DNA of 64,000 nt, taken from positions 3,460,184-3,524,183 of the forward strand of contig NZ_LN831197.1 in assembly GCF_001375535.1 (NCBI RefSeq). Direction: 5' to 3'. Shown here in pieces: positions 7,926 through 17,825 of the stretch. Made by a program: the position numbers and the translations under genes. The notes beneath the pieces are model-generated. The model was not told where the DNA came from. It did not search any database and saw only the letters and a program-made list of their open reading frames with translations. Numbering within the stretch: position 1 is the first letter of the stretch; each line of letters starts with the position of its first letter. This DNA comes from Bacillus niameyensis. Lineage in GTDB: Bacteria; Bacillota; Bacilli; Bacillales; Bacillaceae_C.

Positions 7926-10178
7926 CTACTTGATACGAATATATTGAGTTCCGTTCATTCCGCCACTGATCCAAGCATCTTTTCCGTTTACGCGAATCAA
8001 ATACCATAAATGGGCGTCAGTTGTTTTCGTTGTGATTAATTGATCTTCCGCATCAAGTGTTCCTGCAACTCGCTCCCCGTATTTTAAAGAACCTATTGGA
8101 TTATTGATCGTATTTGTTTCCGCACGAATATTTAAAGACGATGCAGTGACTTCTAGTAAATTCAATAATTTTACATAATCACTGTGTACCCAACCCATTT
8201 TTCCGTCATATTTAGCTTGATACCATATAGAATTATTGTTAACGACTTGTCCAGCTTCTTCACCCGTAATTTCTAGAGTAGTTCCTTTTGGAATTGTAAT
8301 GATTGATTTAGCATTAGTACTTGCTATTTCACGAAGGTTTAACTTATCCGCAGAAACGATACCGTATATACCTTGAGGATAAGTCATAACAGTTTGAACT
8401 GGAGTCGAGTTTATGTTGCCCTGCCATACAGTACTGCCTCTCAAAGCTGTAGCTTGATTAAGAAATTGTGGAACATCAAATACTAATACATAATTGCCTG
8501 ATAGTTTTTCATACATTTGATAAATGGTTGCCGTTTGTTTGCTTGCCCAGCCAACATCAGTCGCATATTGGTGACTTGCTTGATAAGAGCCGTTTAATTG
8601 GGCGGGATTCCATCTCATTTTATATAGTGTGTCTTGTGTTTGATTAATATAACCATTCGCAACGAAACCAGCACCTTCGCGGATCGCTTCATCAACTGAA
8701 AACCAGCCGCTATCATAGGCCTTTTGTGCGCCGCATTCATTCGGGCAGCTGTTAAAAGCACCAATGCCGTACATGTTATACACTTTTTTCGGTGATATAT
8801 CCATAATAATCGGTTTACCGTTTGAATCTTTTACGATTTCACCTTTAGCATTTCGTTTTGTCCATTTGCTAATACCAGTCGCTAATTCTGTGCTGCCTCT
8901 TCCAGTTTCCAAAAGGGCATGAGCAATTAAATAAATTTCGTTTATTTTGTACTTATTAGCGCCTTCCACAAATATTTTTGCTTTATTTGTTAAGACACCG
9001 GCATTGGCTAAAATTTTCTGATTTACTTCATCAACATCAATGCCTGCAGGATGAGATAGTACGAGAAACTGAAATGATTCTGGACTACCGAATGGGAAGT
9101 TGACTGGATTTGTATAATATTCAATTTGATTGCGACTGGCTAATTGCCAACCGTTTCCTTTTGTTAAATCTGTATCTGCATAGGCTTTAAGTTGTGCATC
9201 AACCATTTTCGGTAGTTCATAATTGTATGTTGAAATATGAACAACGTCTTTCGTTGTAATATCATCGATATGGACATAGCCTGTTTGTTTCTTTCCCTTT
9301 ATATCAATTGTAGTTTCAAACCAAGAAGGGGAATAGGTTGTTGCTGTTAACACAGAGTGCTGCTTAACATTTAGTAATACATTTGCATGCTTTGAAGCTT
9401 TAGCATATATAGTTGTAGGGTTTTTAGTAGCTCTGCCTTGTTCTGTCTGTTTTTGCTCCAAAAGTCCTTCGACATGATCTGCATGAATATAACCAGTTGT
9501 TGGCTTGCCATTAATATAGACTTTCGCTTCGTACCAATTGCTGGCAAATGTTTTATAACTTAAAACCGTACCTGCTGGATACTTTTTTAACTGGCTCGCT
9601 TTCGTAGATGCTTGTGAATAGACTGCTGTACTTTCTAGTAGTGCGATCCCTTTTACGCCAACTTGAGGTGTAACAGAGTTATCTATGTCTGAATGCTGAA
9701 TATAACCCTTTTTCGCTTTGCCGTTCATGTACACTTTTGCTTGATACCAACCATTGGAAAATGTTTCATATTTTAGTATAGTACCACTGTTATATGATTT
9801 CAGAACTTGTGAGTCAGTAGAGGTTCTAACGTAAACATTCGTATTGTTTCTTAATGCTATTCCTTTAGAAGAAGTAGGATTCATTTCTGCTAACTCAACA
9901 TCTTGTTTAAAAATATAGCCACTTACTTTTTTGCCATTTATATAAACCAGGGCACTGTACCAATCTTCATTGTATGTTGTAAATTTCAAAATGGATCCTT
10001 GAGGATAGCTTTTTAAAGCTTTAGTTTCTTTAGAAGTAGTACTGTAAACATTGGTTTGATTTTGCAAAGCAACTCCTGTAAGTGAGGTTGACGCTAAGGC
10101 GCTGCCAGAAGCAGAAGGGTAAAATAAACATAAAAGTGCAAAAAACAATGAGAATTTTATATATAAATGATTCTTCAA
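7926..10178 (-). CDS. Secreted endo-beta-N-acetylglucosaminidase (GH73) with SH3-like repeats
   Basis: A 750-residue peptidoglycan hydrolase. It has a signal peptide (residues 1-29, cut near ALAS), four SH3-like repeats of about 70 residues (about 33-98, 104-168, 174-238, 245-307; consensus VY..AS..S..LKSY..G..LKY...WY.A.VYINGK...GYI), a glucosaminidase domain (about 380-590) with predicted catalytic Glu in HALLETGRGST (E424), and two SH3_3-type domains at the C-terminus. B. subtilis LytD has the same type of catalytic domain. The repeats probably bind wall polymer. It starts at TTG with GGGAGG seven bases upstream. Adjacent and paralogous to the 803-residue gene; it has no clear SigD motif of its own. 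Confidence 0.88.
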   Translation of the reverse strand: MKNHLYIKFSLFFALLCLFYPSASGSALASTSLTGVALQNQTNVYSTTSKETKALKSYPQGSILKFTTYNEDWYSALVYINGKKVSGYIFKQDVELAEMNPTSSKGIALRNNTNVYVRTSTDSQVLKSYNSGTILKYETFSNGWYQAKVYMNGKAKKGYIQHSDIDNSVTPQVGVKGIALLESTAVYSQASTKASQLKKYPAGTVLSYKTFASNWYEAKVYINGKPTTGYIHADHVEGLLEQKQTEQGRATKNPTTIYAKASKHANVLLNVKQHSVLTATTYSPSWFETTIDIKGKKQTGYVHIDDITTKDVVHISTYNYELPKMVDAQLKAYADTDLTKGNGWQLASRNQIEYYTNPVNFPFGSPESFQFLVLSHPAGIDVDEVNQKILANAGVLTNKAKIFVEGANKYKINEIYLIAHALLETGRGSTELATGISKWTKRNAKGEIVKDSNGKPIIMDISPKKVYNMYGIGAFNSCPNECGAQKAYDSGWFSVDEAIREGAGFVANGYINQTQDTLYKMRWNPAQLNGSYQASHQYATDVGWASKQTATIYQMYEKLSGNYVLVFDVPQFLNQATALRGSTVWQGNINSTPVQTVMTYPQGIYGIVSADKLNLREIASTNAKSIITIPKGTTLEITGEEAGQVVNNNSIWYQAKYDGKMGWVHSDYVKLLNLLEVTASSLNIRAETNTINNPIGSLKYGERVAGTLDAEDQLITTKTTDAHLWYLIRVNGKDAWISGGMNGTQYIRIK

Positions 10179-10289
10179 AGATGATCCTCCCTATAAAAAT
10201 AGATAATTATAAAACTACTGTTTCATCATACGATGATTGAGCGGAAATTTGCAGTGGAAATTGTTTGTAAAAATTACGAAACAGAAGAG

Positions 10290-10325
10290 CATAAAAAAGA
10301 ACCCTATGCATTGTGCATAGGGTTC
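10290..10325 (-). terminator. Strong terminator after the 803-residue glucosaminidase gene
   Basis: On the minus strand GAACCCTATGCA, loop CAA, TGCATAGGGTTC, then TTTTTTA. Twelve perfect pairs plus a T run. Confidence 0.93.
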
Positions 10326-10335
10326 AATAAATTTA

Positions 10336-12747
10336 TTACTTAACTTTTATATACTCAGTTCCATTTTTACCGCCGCTTACCCAAGCTTTTTCACCATTAA
10401 AGTAAATGTAATACCATATATGGCCATTAGCGGATTTTGTTTGAATGTTATTTTTAGCATCTAGGACAGCTGCAAGCTTATCAGCGTTTTTAACAGAACC
10501 TACAGCATCGTATGCAGTTCCTGCATCTTTTCTAACATTGATATTAGTTGCAGTTACTTCTAGTAAATTTAATGGTTTCACGTAATCGCTATGAACATAA
10601 CCTGTTTTACCATCAAATTTAACTTTATACCATAGATTGCTAGCCCCGACAGTTTGTCCTGTAGTTTCAGCCAATACTTCAATAATGGACCCATTTGGAA
10701 TCTTCGCGATTTCCTTTTTGCTTGTACTTGGATCTGGTCGCATGTTCAGTGCGGTTGATCCTGATTCAACAAGACCTTTGACCTCTGCTGGATAAGCAGG
10801 TTTTGGAGGTTCTGGTAAGTATGCATTTGGATCACCCGATTTACTTGGTTGTCCTGCATACTTAGGAACATCAAAGAATAAAACATATCGATCAAGTAGA
10901 TCATAAATTTTCTTAAGATTACTTGTTTGTTTAACGGCCCAAGCAATGTCAGTTGCATATTGATGGTCACCAGGTTTAACAGGGTTCCATCTCATTTTAT
11001 ACAATGTGTTCTGACCTTTATCGATATAACCAGTGCCGATAAACTCTGCTCCGCCAATAATGGCTTCATCAACAGAGAACCATTGTTTCTCAAATGCACG
11101 CTTAGCACCACATTCTAATGGACAGTCGTCAGTTGCACCAATACCAAATAAGTTATAAACGGTATGTACAGCATCTTCTTTCGCTACAACATTTCCATCT
11201 TTATCGACGAAAACGCCTTTTGCTAGATCAGACGTACCATTTCCAGTTTCTAATAAAGCGTGAGAAATTAAATACGCTTCATTAATATTATACTTTTTAC
11301 CAGCTTCAATGAATTTTTGCGCTTTACCTTGCAATACCCCGCGGTTAATAAGGATTTTATTATTAACTTCGGTTGCGTTCAAACCTGCAGGCTCAGACAA
11401 AGATAAGAATTGGTAATAACCATTCGAGTTCTTACTAAAATTAGAAGAGTTCACATAGTAAGAAATTTGCTCTTTCGATGCATCTACCCAACCGCCATTT
11501 TTCCCGGATACTTGAGCAGATTTATTGAACTGTGTTTCAACAACATTATTAAAATTTGTTGAATAAGCTGTAGTCGTTGTGATCACATTATCTAATGTGA
11601 CATCATTACGATGAATATAACCTTTTGTTGCCTTACCATTGATATAGACTTTCGCTTCATACCAATTATCTGAAAGAGTTTGAAACTTCAAGATCGTGCC
11701 TTTTGTGTACGACTTCAATGTTTTAGAACTTGTAGATGCCTTTTCATAAATCCTTGTTGGAGATTTAAGGCCTACACCTTCTAGTGCTTTGCTTGTTTCA
11801 AAAAGTTTCTCTATGTTGCTGTTTTGGATATATCCAGTTGTTTTCTTTCCACTAACATAAATGGTTACTTCATACCAATTGTTGGAAAAGGTATTATATT
11901 TTAGAATACTGCCAGCTTCATAGGATTTAAGCTTACTCGCATTAGTTGAAGCATAAGAGTAAACTGTTGTTTGTTTGACTCCGATTCCATGAGCCGTTTT
12001 TTGTTCATTAGCAGGTATGGCCGTTTCTACATCACTTTTATGAATGTATCCCGTTTGTTTCTTCCCGTTAACATAAACAGTGGCAGAATACCAATTAGTA
12101 GTAAAAGTAGTATATTTCAGGATCGTCCCCTGGTTGTAGCTTTTCCATTGGCTCTTTTTCCCAGCATCCTTATATACAGCTGTCTTGCTTTTTAGAGCAA
12201 TCCCACGAAAAGATTCTTGCTGTTCTAGGGCATTTTCCACATGTGATTTATGGATATATCCTGATTTCTTTTTCCCGTTTACATAAACAGTTGCTTGATA
12301 CCAATCTTTGGAAAAGGTTTGGTATTTTAAAATACTTCCAATAGGATAAGATTTTAATGCCTTTGAATTTGTAGATCCGGCTTCATAAACCTTTGTAGAA
12401 CTCTTAAGTGCAATCCCATTCAAAGTTGTTGCTGCAGTGGTAGCTGTATCAACATCAGCTTTGGCAATGTATCCAGTCGTTCGCTTGCCATTAACATAGA
12501 CAACTGCACGGTACCAATTAGAATTATGCGCTTCATATTTCAAAATGGATCCTTTTGCATAACTCTTTAAAGCATTTGAACTTGTGGATGTTGAGCCATA
12601 CACTTTCGTAGGTTCCTTTAAAGCTACTCCATAAAGAGTAGTAGAAGCATAGGCGGTCCTATTTTCTACTAAACTAGTAGAAAAGACTAGTAATAATGCT
12701 AGAAGTAAGCTGACAAATGTTAATTGTTTTTGTCGGTTTTTCTTCAA
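10336..12747 (-). CDS. Secreted endo-beta-N-acetylglucosaminidase (GH73) with five SH3-like repeats
   Basis: Paralogue of the downstream gene: signal peptide, five SH3-like repeats (about residues 37-390), glucosaminidase domain with catalytic Glu in HALLETGNG (E500), and two C-terminal SH3_3-like domains ending in HIWYYIYFNGEKAWVSGG. It cleaves the glycan strand of peptidoglycan and likely acts in cell separation or turnover. I start at the TTG at 12747 because AAAGGAGG lies 11 bases upstream and the product then begins with a normal MKKNRQKQ signal peptide; the ATG at 12780 has its nearest GGAGG 15 bases away. A SigD-type promoter lies upstream (12833-12858), as for lytD in B. subtilis. Confidence 0.88.
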   Translation of the reverse strand: MKKNRQKQLTFVSLLLALLLVFSTSLVENRTAYASTTLYGVALKEPTKVYGSTSTSSNALKSYAKGSILKYEAHNSNWYRAVVYVNGKRTTGYIAKADVDTATTAATTLNGIALKSSTKVYEAGSTNSKALKSYPIGSILKYQTFSKDWYQATVYVNGKKKSGYIHKSHVENALEQQESFRGIALKSKTAVYKDAGKKSQWKSYNQGTILKYTTFTTNWYSATVYVNGKKQTGYIHKSDVETAIPANEQKTAHGIGVKQTTVYSYASTNASKLKSYEAGSILKYNTFSNNWYEVTIYVSGKKTTGYIQNSNIEKLFETSKALEGVGLKSPTRIYEKASTSSKTLKSYTKGTILKFQTLSDNWYEAKVYINGKATKGYIHRNDVTLDNVITTTTAYSTNFNNVVETQFNKSAQVSGKNGGWVDASKEQISYYVNSSNFSKNSNGYYQFLSLSEPAGLNATEVNNKILINRGVLQGKAQKFIEAGKKYNINEAYLISHALLETGNGTSDLAKGVFVDKDGNVVAKEDAVHTVYNLFGIGATDDCPLECGAKRAFEKQWFSVDEAIIGGAEFIGTGYIDKGQNTLYKMRWNPVKPGDHQYATDIAWAVKQTSNLKKIYDLLDRYVLFFDVPKYAGQPSKSGDPNAYLPEPPKPAYPAEVKGLVESGSTALNMRPDPSTSKKEIAKIPNGSIIEVLAETTGQTVGASNLWYKVKFDGKTGYVHSDYVKPLNLLEVTATNINVRKDAGTAYDAVGSVKNADKLAAVLDAKNNIQTKSANGHIWYYIYFNGEKAWVSGGKNGTEYIKVK

Positions 12748-12832
12748 TGAATCAACTTCCTCCTTTAATGTAAATTCCATAGTAAGTATAGTACACCTCC
12801 TTAAAAAATTGTTAATTTTATCCTATCGTATT

Positions 12833-12858
12833 ATATCGACAAAAATGGACATCTTTTA
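12833..12858 (-). promoter_or_regulatory. SigD-type (motility sigma factor) promoter
   Basis: Minus strand TAAA (12858-12855), 14 bases, GTCGATAT (12840-12833). The known SigD consensus is TAAA-N14/15-GCCGATAT, so only one base of the -10 differs. It drives the 803-residue glucosaminidase. The same bases contain a TATAAT, so SigA use is also possible. Confidence 0.6.
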
Positions 12859-12995
12859 AAAGTGTCATAAAAAATGAGTCTTTAGCACTATTTAGTGATT
12901 TTAAGGAAAACGAAAGATTACTAGATGAAAAATTGTCAATAGACAAACAGAGAGCATTATTTTCAAGAGCTTTAATTAATGTTATGATAATGGTT

Positions 12996-13013
12996 GTTAT
13001 ACGGGGGTATAAC
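12996..13013. repeat. Perfect inverted repeat GTTATAC-GGGG-GTATAAC
   Basis: An 18-bp palindromic element 125 bases upstream of the long polymerase gene and opposite to the glucosaminidase promoter. Possible operator. The 390-base gap 12748-13137 otherwise holds the SigD promoter and a plus-strand frame open for about 75 codons (about 12815-13046, containing KENERLLDEKLSIDKQ) without a start or ribosome site, perhaps a gene remnant. Confidence 0.4.
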
Positions 13014-13137
13014 ATGGTCAAACTGAAGACTTGTACAACAAGATGAAACCATAGGAAGGTTTTGTCTTTTTTTAAGAGTAGTTTTTGTTTTATGTTCTAT
13101 AATATAAGATACACAATATGGTTAGTAGGTGTTCGAT

Positions 13138-16100
13138 ATGGGCTTATTTTCAAGAAAGAAACGGAAAAAACCAAAGATAAAAGTAAAACATCAGTTATCA
13201 GTATTACAACGTGGTAATACATTAACTATTTCTGGTCATATGAACAAGGAAAATTATATGGTAAAAGAATTATGGCTTTTCTCTCGTGAATCTAAAGATG
13301 GCCAGAAAATAGCCGAAATAAAACCAGCAACTTCATTTGAATTCAAACTATCATTAGATGAGATTATGACAAAAATGATAGCCTTGGAAGAAAGTCAATT
13401 TGACTGGTACTTTAAAATAATTCGACCTTCAATTGATATGACAGAAAATGAATTGAATAGAGAAGATATTGTAATTGTTGAAGACAAAGGTGAGGAGTTC
13501 GCAGAATACTTTATTCGTTGTGGCAGATTCCAACAAACAAAAATAGATGGATTAACGTTCCATTATGTAAACGATCAATCAATCATCAACTATATAACAA
13601 CTAAAGGAAACTTATCACTTACCCTCAATAATGAAGTGGATGGTCCGATCAAGTCACAAATTGATAAGTTAAAGCGGCGGGGCAGTACTTTAATTATTGA
13701 AGGTAAAATGTTCACAAGAAATGCGATTGTCCTTTCTGGAGAAATTGTCGCTAGGGGAAGAGAAACGAACGAGATCGTTCATGCAGCCAAAGTGAAATTC
13801 AATTCTTTGACAGAACAAATTGAAAAAAAGTATGGGTTAAATAGATATACATATTCTGCAACGATCGATTTCTCAAGTCTCAATAATGGAAAACTATTAG
13901 ATGAAGATATATATGATCTTTTCTTTAAGTTAGATTTGCATGATCATTATGAAGAGAAGTATGTAAGGATCGGTCGACCGACATTTCGTGCTCGTTTTTT
14001 CGTGAAGGAACTTTTTGCTAAAAATGATCGTGAGGCCAATGTTATCAATCCGTACTTTACCTTTAAACTTTCTAACTTATCGTTTGAAATCTATAAATAT
14101 CCTCTTGATGCTTTTCATTATCTTCGTAAAGTAATGCGGTGGTCGTGGCTTATTCAATTATTCAATAGGAATAATGATACGTGGATTGTAGGAGAAAGAA
14201 CTTATAAGGCTCAAGATACGGGATATGCATTCTATAGATATATGAGAACAGAACATCCCGAAAAGAATGTGTATTATGTCATTGATCGCAATTCCCCGGA
14301 AAGAAAAAATGTAGAAAAATACGGAAATATTCTTGATTATAAATCAAAGGAACATATCTTTCGTTCATTAATCGCCAAGAAAGTTATTTCTTCCCACCAT
14401 CCTGATTATTTATATCCGATTCGAACAGGCAGCTTTAAACGAAAAGTTAAAGCCGATAAGTTTTTCCTTCAGCATGGCGTAATGGGAACGAAAAATATGG
14501 TGGCGAACTATGGGAAGAATGCCCCTGGGTTTGACACAGACTTTTTTATGGTGAGCTCTGATTTTGAAAAAGAAATGATTGTAAATGATTTTGGCTATTC
14601 AGCTAAAAACGTGTTTATCACTGGACTTTCTCGCTTTGATACATTATTTGCAAAAGATGTTCAAGTAAAAAGACAAATTTTAGTCATTCCAACATGGAGA
14701 GACTGGATTGTTTTAGATGAGGAATTTTTTGAGAGTGAATATTTTGAGCGTTATCAAAGCTTGATCAATAGTCCAGTTTTCCATTCAATGGCTCAAGAGT
14801 ATAATTTTGAGATTATCTTATGTTTACATCCAAATATGCAGAAGTTTAGTAAATACTTTGAAAACCCAACTATAAAAGTAGTTCATCAAGGAGAAATAGA
14901 TGTACAACATTTAATTAAAGAAAGTGCTTTGATGATTACTGATTATTCTAGCGTAGGATTCGACTTTAGCTTTTTAAGCAAACCGATTATTTATTATCAA
15001 TTTGATCGTGATCGATTTATTGGGAAAAGACCTTCACATCTAGATTTGGATAATGATTTGCCAGGTGAAATATGTGTGGAACAAGAACAAATTCTCGATT
15101 TGGTTCATTACTATGCGACTCATAACTTTGAAATGAAACCGGAGTATGTGAAAAGGGCAAATAAATTTATAAAACATAAAGACTTGCAAGCATCTGAGAG
15201 AATCTATCACGTTATACGTGAGAATCAGGCGAAAAGAAGTATATTAGAGCATCCAAAAGTGTCGATGGTTTCGGTTAGAGTTTTTAATCGTTATAGAAAA
15301 AGCAAATATTATTTTCCAACGATGAAATTGTTCTACAGAATTGGTTCGAAAGTGATCCCTGTTGATAAAAAGTTAATTTTATTTGAAAGTGGTTTAGGAA
15401 AACAATACAGTGATAGCCCGCGAAATATTTATGAAGAAATCCTGGGAAGAAATCTGGATTATAAAAAGGTTTGGGTATACAACAAATACTATCGCTTTAA
15501 TGACCCTGATACTATCCGGATCCAACGTTTAAGTCCGAAGTATTATTACTATTTGCTAAGAGCTGGATACTGGGTTAATAATCAAAATTTCCCTACCTAT
15601 ATAAAGAAGCGACCACAAACGACTTACTTACAAACATGGCATGGAACACCACTTAAGAGAATGCTATTTGACTTAAATGAAGTTCATGGTCGCACAGATG
15701 ATTATGTAGAACGAGTCGGGGACGCTATTAAAAACTGGGATTATTTAATTTCTCCAAGTAAATATGCAACAGAAGCTTTTAAAAGTGCTTTTCGTTTTAA
15801 ACGAGAAATTTTGGAAGTAGGGTATCCGCGCAATGATATCTTTTATAAAGAAGAAAAGGATGAAATTGCTAGTGGGGTCAAAAACAAACTAAAGCTTGAT
15901 CCTGACAAAAAGGTTATTTTATATGCACCGACATTTAGGGATAATCAAACGACGGCTAATAATAAGTTTGTTTTTGATATAAACATGGATTTACATCAAA
16001 TGCAGCAACAATTAGGTGACGAATATATTCTTTTGCTAAGAATGCATGTCGTTGTCCGTAATAAAATCAAAATTGATGAGGAATTACGCGATTTTGTATA

Positions 16101-16446
16101 CAATGTATCTAACTATCCGGATATTCAAGAGTTGTATTTAATATCTGATATTTTAATGACGGATTACTCATCTGTAATGTTTGATTTTGCCAATACAAAT
16201 CGGCCTATGCTATTTTTTACATTTGATCTGGAAGACTATCGTGATAACTTAAGGGGATTCTATATGGACTTTGAGGACGAAGCGCCAGGTCCGTTAGTGT
16301 TTAATACAGAGGAAATTATCGATAGTATTCAAAACATCGAAAATGTTAAAATCGATTATCAAGCAAAATATAGCGCCTTTAGGCAAAAGTATTGCCAGTT
16401 AGAAGATGGTAATGCGAGTAAGAGAGTGGTTGATCGAGTTTTTTAA
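13138..16446 (+). CDS. Large two-domain polyol-phosphate transferase (TagF-like polymerase)
   Basis: A 1102-residue protein with two PF04464 domains. Residues 1-310 form a beta-rich segment without a recognised family (perhaps an acceptor-binding module). Domain 1 (about 344-700) has LQHGVMGTKN, TGLSRFDT, VIPTWRDW, CLHPNM and ITDYSSVGFDF. Domain 2 (about 743-1102) has QTWHGTPLKRM, GYPRND, ILYAPTFRDN, LLRMHVVV and MTDYSSVMFDF plus EDEAPGPLV. Both domains keep the two histidines needed for catalysis in TagF, so it may add two different units or act as primase plus polymerase. I start at ATG 13138 behind AGTAGGTG; a GTG nine bases earlier overlaps that site. It is followed by a single-domain paralogue and tagGH. 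Confidence 0.88.
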   Translation: MGLFSRKKRKKPKIKVKHQLSVLQRGNTLTISGHMNKENYMVKELWLFSRESKDGQKIAEIKPATSFEFKLSLDEIMTKMIALEESQFDWYFKIIRPSIDMTENELNREDIVIVEDKGEEFAEYFIRCGRFQQTKIDGLTFHYVNDQSIINYITTKGNLSLTLNNEVDGPIKSQIDKLKRRGSTLIIEGKMFTRNAIVLSGEIVARGRETNEIVHAAKVKFNSLTEQIEKKYGLNRYTYSATIDFSSLNNGKLLDEDIYDLFFKLDLHDHYEEKYVRIGRPTFRARFFVKELFAKNDREANVINPYFTFKLSNLSFEIYKYPLDAFHYLRKVMRWSWLIQLFNRNNDTWIVGERTYKAQDTGYAFYRYMRTEHPEKNVYYVIDRNSPERKNVEKYGNILDYKSKEHIFRSLIAKKVISSHHPDYLYPIRTGSFKRKVKADKFFLQHGVMGTKNMVANYGKNAPGFDTDFFMVSSDFEKEMIVNDFGYSAKNVFITGLSRFDTLFAKDVQVKRQILVIPTWRDWIVLDEEFFESEYFERYQSLINSPVFHSMAQEYNFEIILCLHPNMQKFSKYFENPTIKVVHQGEIDVQHLIKESALMITDYSSVGFDFSFLSKPIIYYQFDRDRFIGKRPSHLDLDNDLPGEICVEQEQILDLVHYYATHNFEMKPEYVKRANKFIKHKDLQASERIYHVIRENQAKRSILEHPKVSMVSVRVFNRYRKSKYYFPTMKLFYRIGSKVIPVDKKLILFESGLGKQYSDSPRNIYEEILGRNLDYKKVWVYNKYYRFNDPDTIRIQRLSPKYYYYLLRAGYWVNNQNFPTYIKKRPQTTYLQTWHGTPLKRMLFDLNEVHGRTDDYVERVGDAIKNWDYLISPSKYATEAFKSAFRFKREILEVGYPRNDIFYKEEKDEIASGVKNKLKLDPDKKVILYAPTFRDNQTTANNKFVFDINMDLHQMQQQLGDEYILLLRMHVVVRNKIKIDEELRDFVYNVSNYPDIQELYLISDILMTDYSSVMFDFANTNRPMLFFTFDLEDYRDNLRGFYMDFEDEAPGPLVFNTEEIIDSIQNIENVKIDYQAKYSAFRQKYCQLEDGNASKRVVDRVF

Positions 16447-16453
16447 TTTTGGA

Positions 16454-16482
16454 AGCTGTCCATTGACCGTTGATGGACAGCT
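16454..16482 (+). terminator. Hairpin between the two polymerase genes
   Basis: AGCTGTCCAT and ATGGACAGCT pair perfectly (10 bp) right after the stop, followed only by GTTTCAAT. Probably an attenuator or a processing site rather than a full stop. Confidence 0.5.
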
Positions 16483-16529
16483 GTTTCAATAAAGATGAAC
16501 GGAATTTATTTATACGAGGGGTTTGGAAT

Positions 16530-17705
16530 ATGAGGAGAAGAATTTCAAGCATTATACAAATAGCTTTCAAGATTGTTTTCCTCATTTTTGGTTATTTTCC
16601 AGTTCGGAAAAAGCTTATTATTTTCGAAAGTTTTCACGGGAAACAATATAGTGATAGTCCGCGAGCGATCTATGAATATTTGTTAGAAAATGATAACTCA
16701 TTTGATATGTATTGGAGTGTCGATAGAAGATACGTGGATTTATTTAAAGATACAGACATTCCATACATTACTCGCTTTTCATGGAAATGGTTTTGGTTAA
16801 TGCCAAGGGCAAAGTATTGGGTAGTGAACAGCAGGCTCCCATTATGGTTTAAAAAATCGAACGATACGGTTTATGTTCAAACATGGCACGGAACACCGCT
16901 GAAGCGACTCGGTGCCGATATTGAAGAGGTGCAAATGCCTGGCACGGATACCGAGAAATATAGGGAAAATTTCACATTTGAGGCAAGTAAATGGGATTAT
17001 CTTATCTCGCCAAATGCCTATTCAACAGAAATTTTCAAACGTGCTTTTGATTTTAGAAGAAAGGTCGTTGAATCTGGCTATCCGCGAAATGACTTTTTGA
17101 TTAATTCTAATGAGGAGATGACAATCAAGAAACTGAAGAATAAGATTAACATTCCGTTAGATAAAAAAGTGATACTATACGCCCCGACTTGGCGTGATAA
17201 TCAATTTTACGATAAAGGCAAGTATAAATTTGATCTTCAACTTGATTTAGAGCAACTACGTTCCTCCCTTGGCGAGGAATATATCATAATTTTAAGGTTA
17301 CATTACTTAGTTGCTGAAAACCTAGATTTAACAGGGTATGAAAATTTTGTCTGGGATCTATCTCGCCATGAGGATATTCGAGAATTATATCTTATTGCGG
17401 ATATGCTCATTACTGATTATTCGTCGGTTTTCTTTGACTACGCGAATTTAAAGCGTCCAATGCTTTTCTTTGTTTATGATATTGAAGAATATCGGGATCA
17501 TCTGCGCGGATTTTATTTTGACTTCGAGCAAAAAGCTCCAGGTCCGTTAGTGCGAACAACAGATGAGTTAATTAGCGAGATCAAACAAATCGAAGACAAT
17601 GGATTCCAGCTATCCGAGAATATGGATGAATTTTACCGGAAGTTTTGTTATTTGGAAGATGGTAGAGCGAGTGAGAGGGTAGTAGAAGAAATATTTGGTA
17701 GGTAA
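16530..17705 (+). CDS. Single-domain CDP-polyol phosphotransferase (TagF/TarF-like)
   Basis: A 391-residue PF04464 enzyme that resembles the C-terminal domain of the preceding protein along its length: LIIFESFHGKQYSDSPRAIY, QTWHGTPLKRLG, GYPRNDF, ILYAPTWRDN, LRLHYLV, ITDYSSVFFDY and EQKAPGPLV. Predicted to transfer glycerol- or ribitol-phosphate units from the CDP-alcohol onto the growing teichoic acid at the membrane. An amphipathic N-terminal segment (SSIIQIAFKIVFLIFG) may dip into the membrane. The start is ATG 16530 with GAGGGG eight bases upstream; the frame is open upstream to 16470 without a good site. Glycerol versus ribitol specificity cannot be read from the sequence. Confidence 0.87.
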   Translation: MRRRISSIIQIAFKIVFLIFGYFPVRKKLIIFESFHGKQYSDSPRAIYEYLLENDNSFDMYWSVDRRYVDLFKDTDIPYITRFSWKWFWLMPRAKYWVVNSRLPLWFKKSNDTVYVQTWHGTPLKRLGADIEEVQMPGTDTEKYRENFTFEASKWDYLISPNAYSTEIFKRAFDFRRKVVESGYPRNDFLINSNEEMTIKKLKNKINIPLDKKVILYAPTWRDNQFYDKGKYKFDLQLDLEQLRSSLGEEYIIILRLHYLVAENLDLTGYENFVWDLSRHEDIRELYLIADMLITDYSSVFFDYANLKRPMLFFVYDIEEYRDHLRGFYFDFEQKAPGPLVRTTDELISEIKQIEDNGFQLSENMDEFYRKFCYLEDGRASERVVEEIFGR

Positions 17706-17709
17706 TAAA

Positions 17710-17740
17710 GCTTAGACAAATGCCTGTCTAAGCCTTTTTT
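17710..17740 (+). terminator. Terminator after the single-domain polymerase gene
   Basis: GCTTAGACA pairs with TGTCTAAGC across a six-base loop and is followed by CTTTTTT. Confidence 0.9.
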
Positions 17741-17825
17741 ATGAATTTGTCATTTACTTGTGATATCTGTATAATTTATTGACGAATAACTAAGTGTTAA
17801 TACAGAGACTAGAAAGGGACTAATA

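Noticed and set aside
12818-13021. 67-codon minus-strand frame
   Set aside because: It covers the SigD promoter region, has no ribosome site and no family features.
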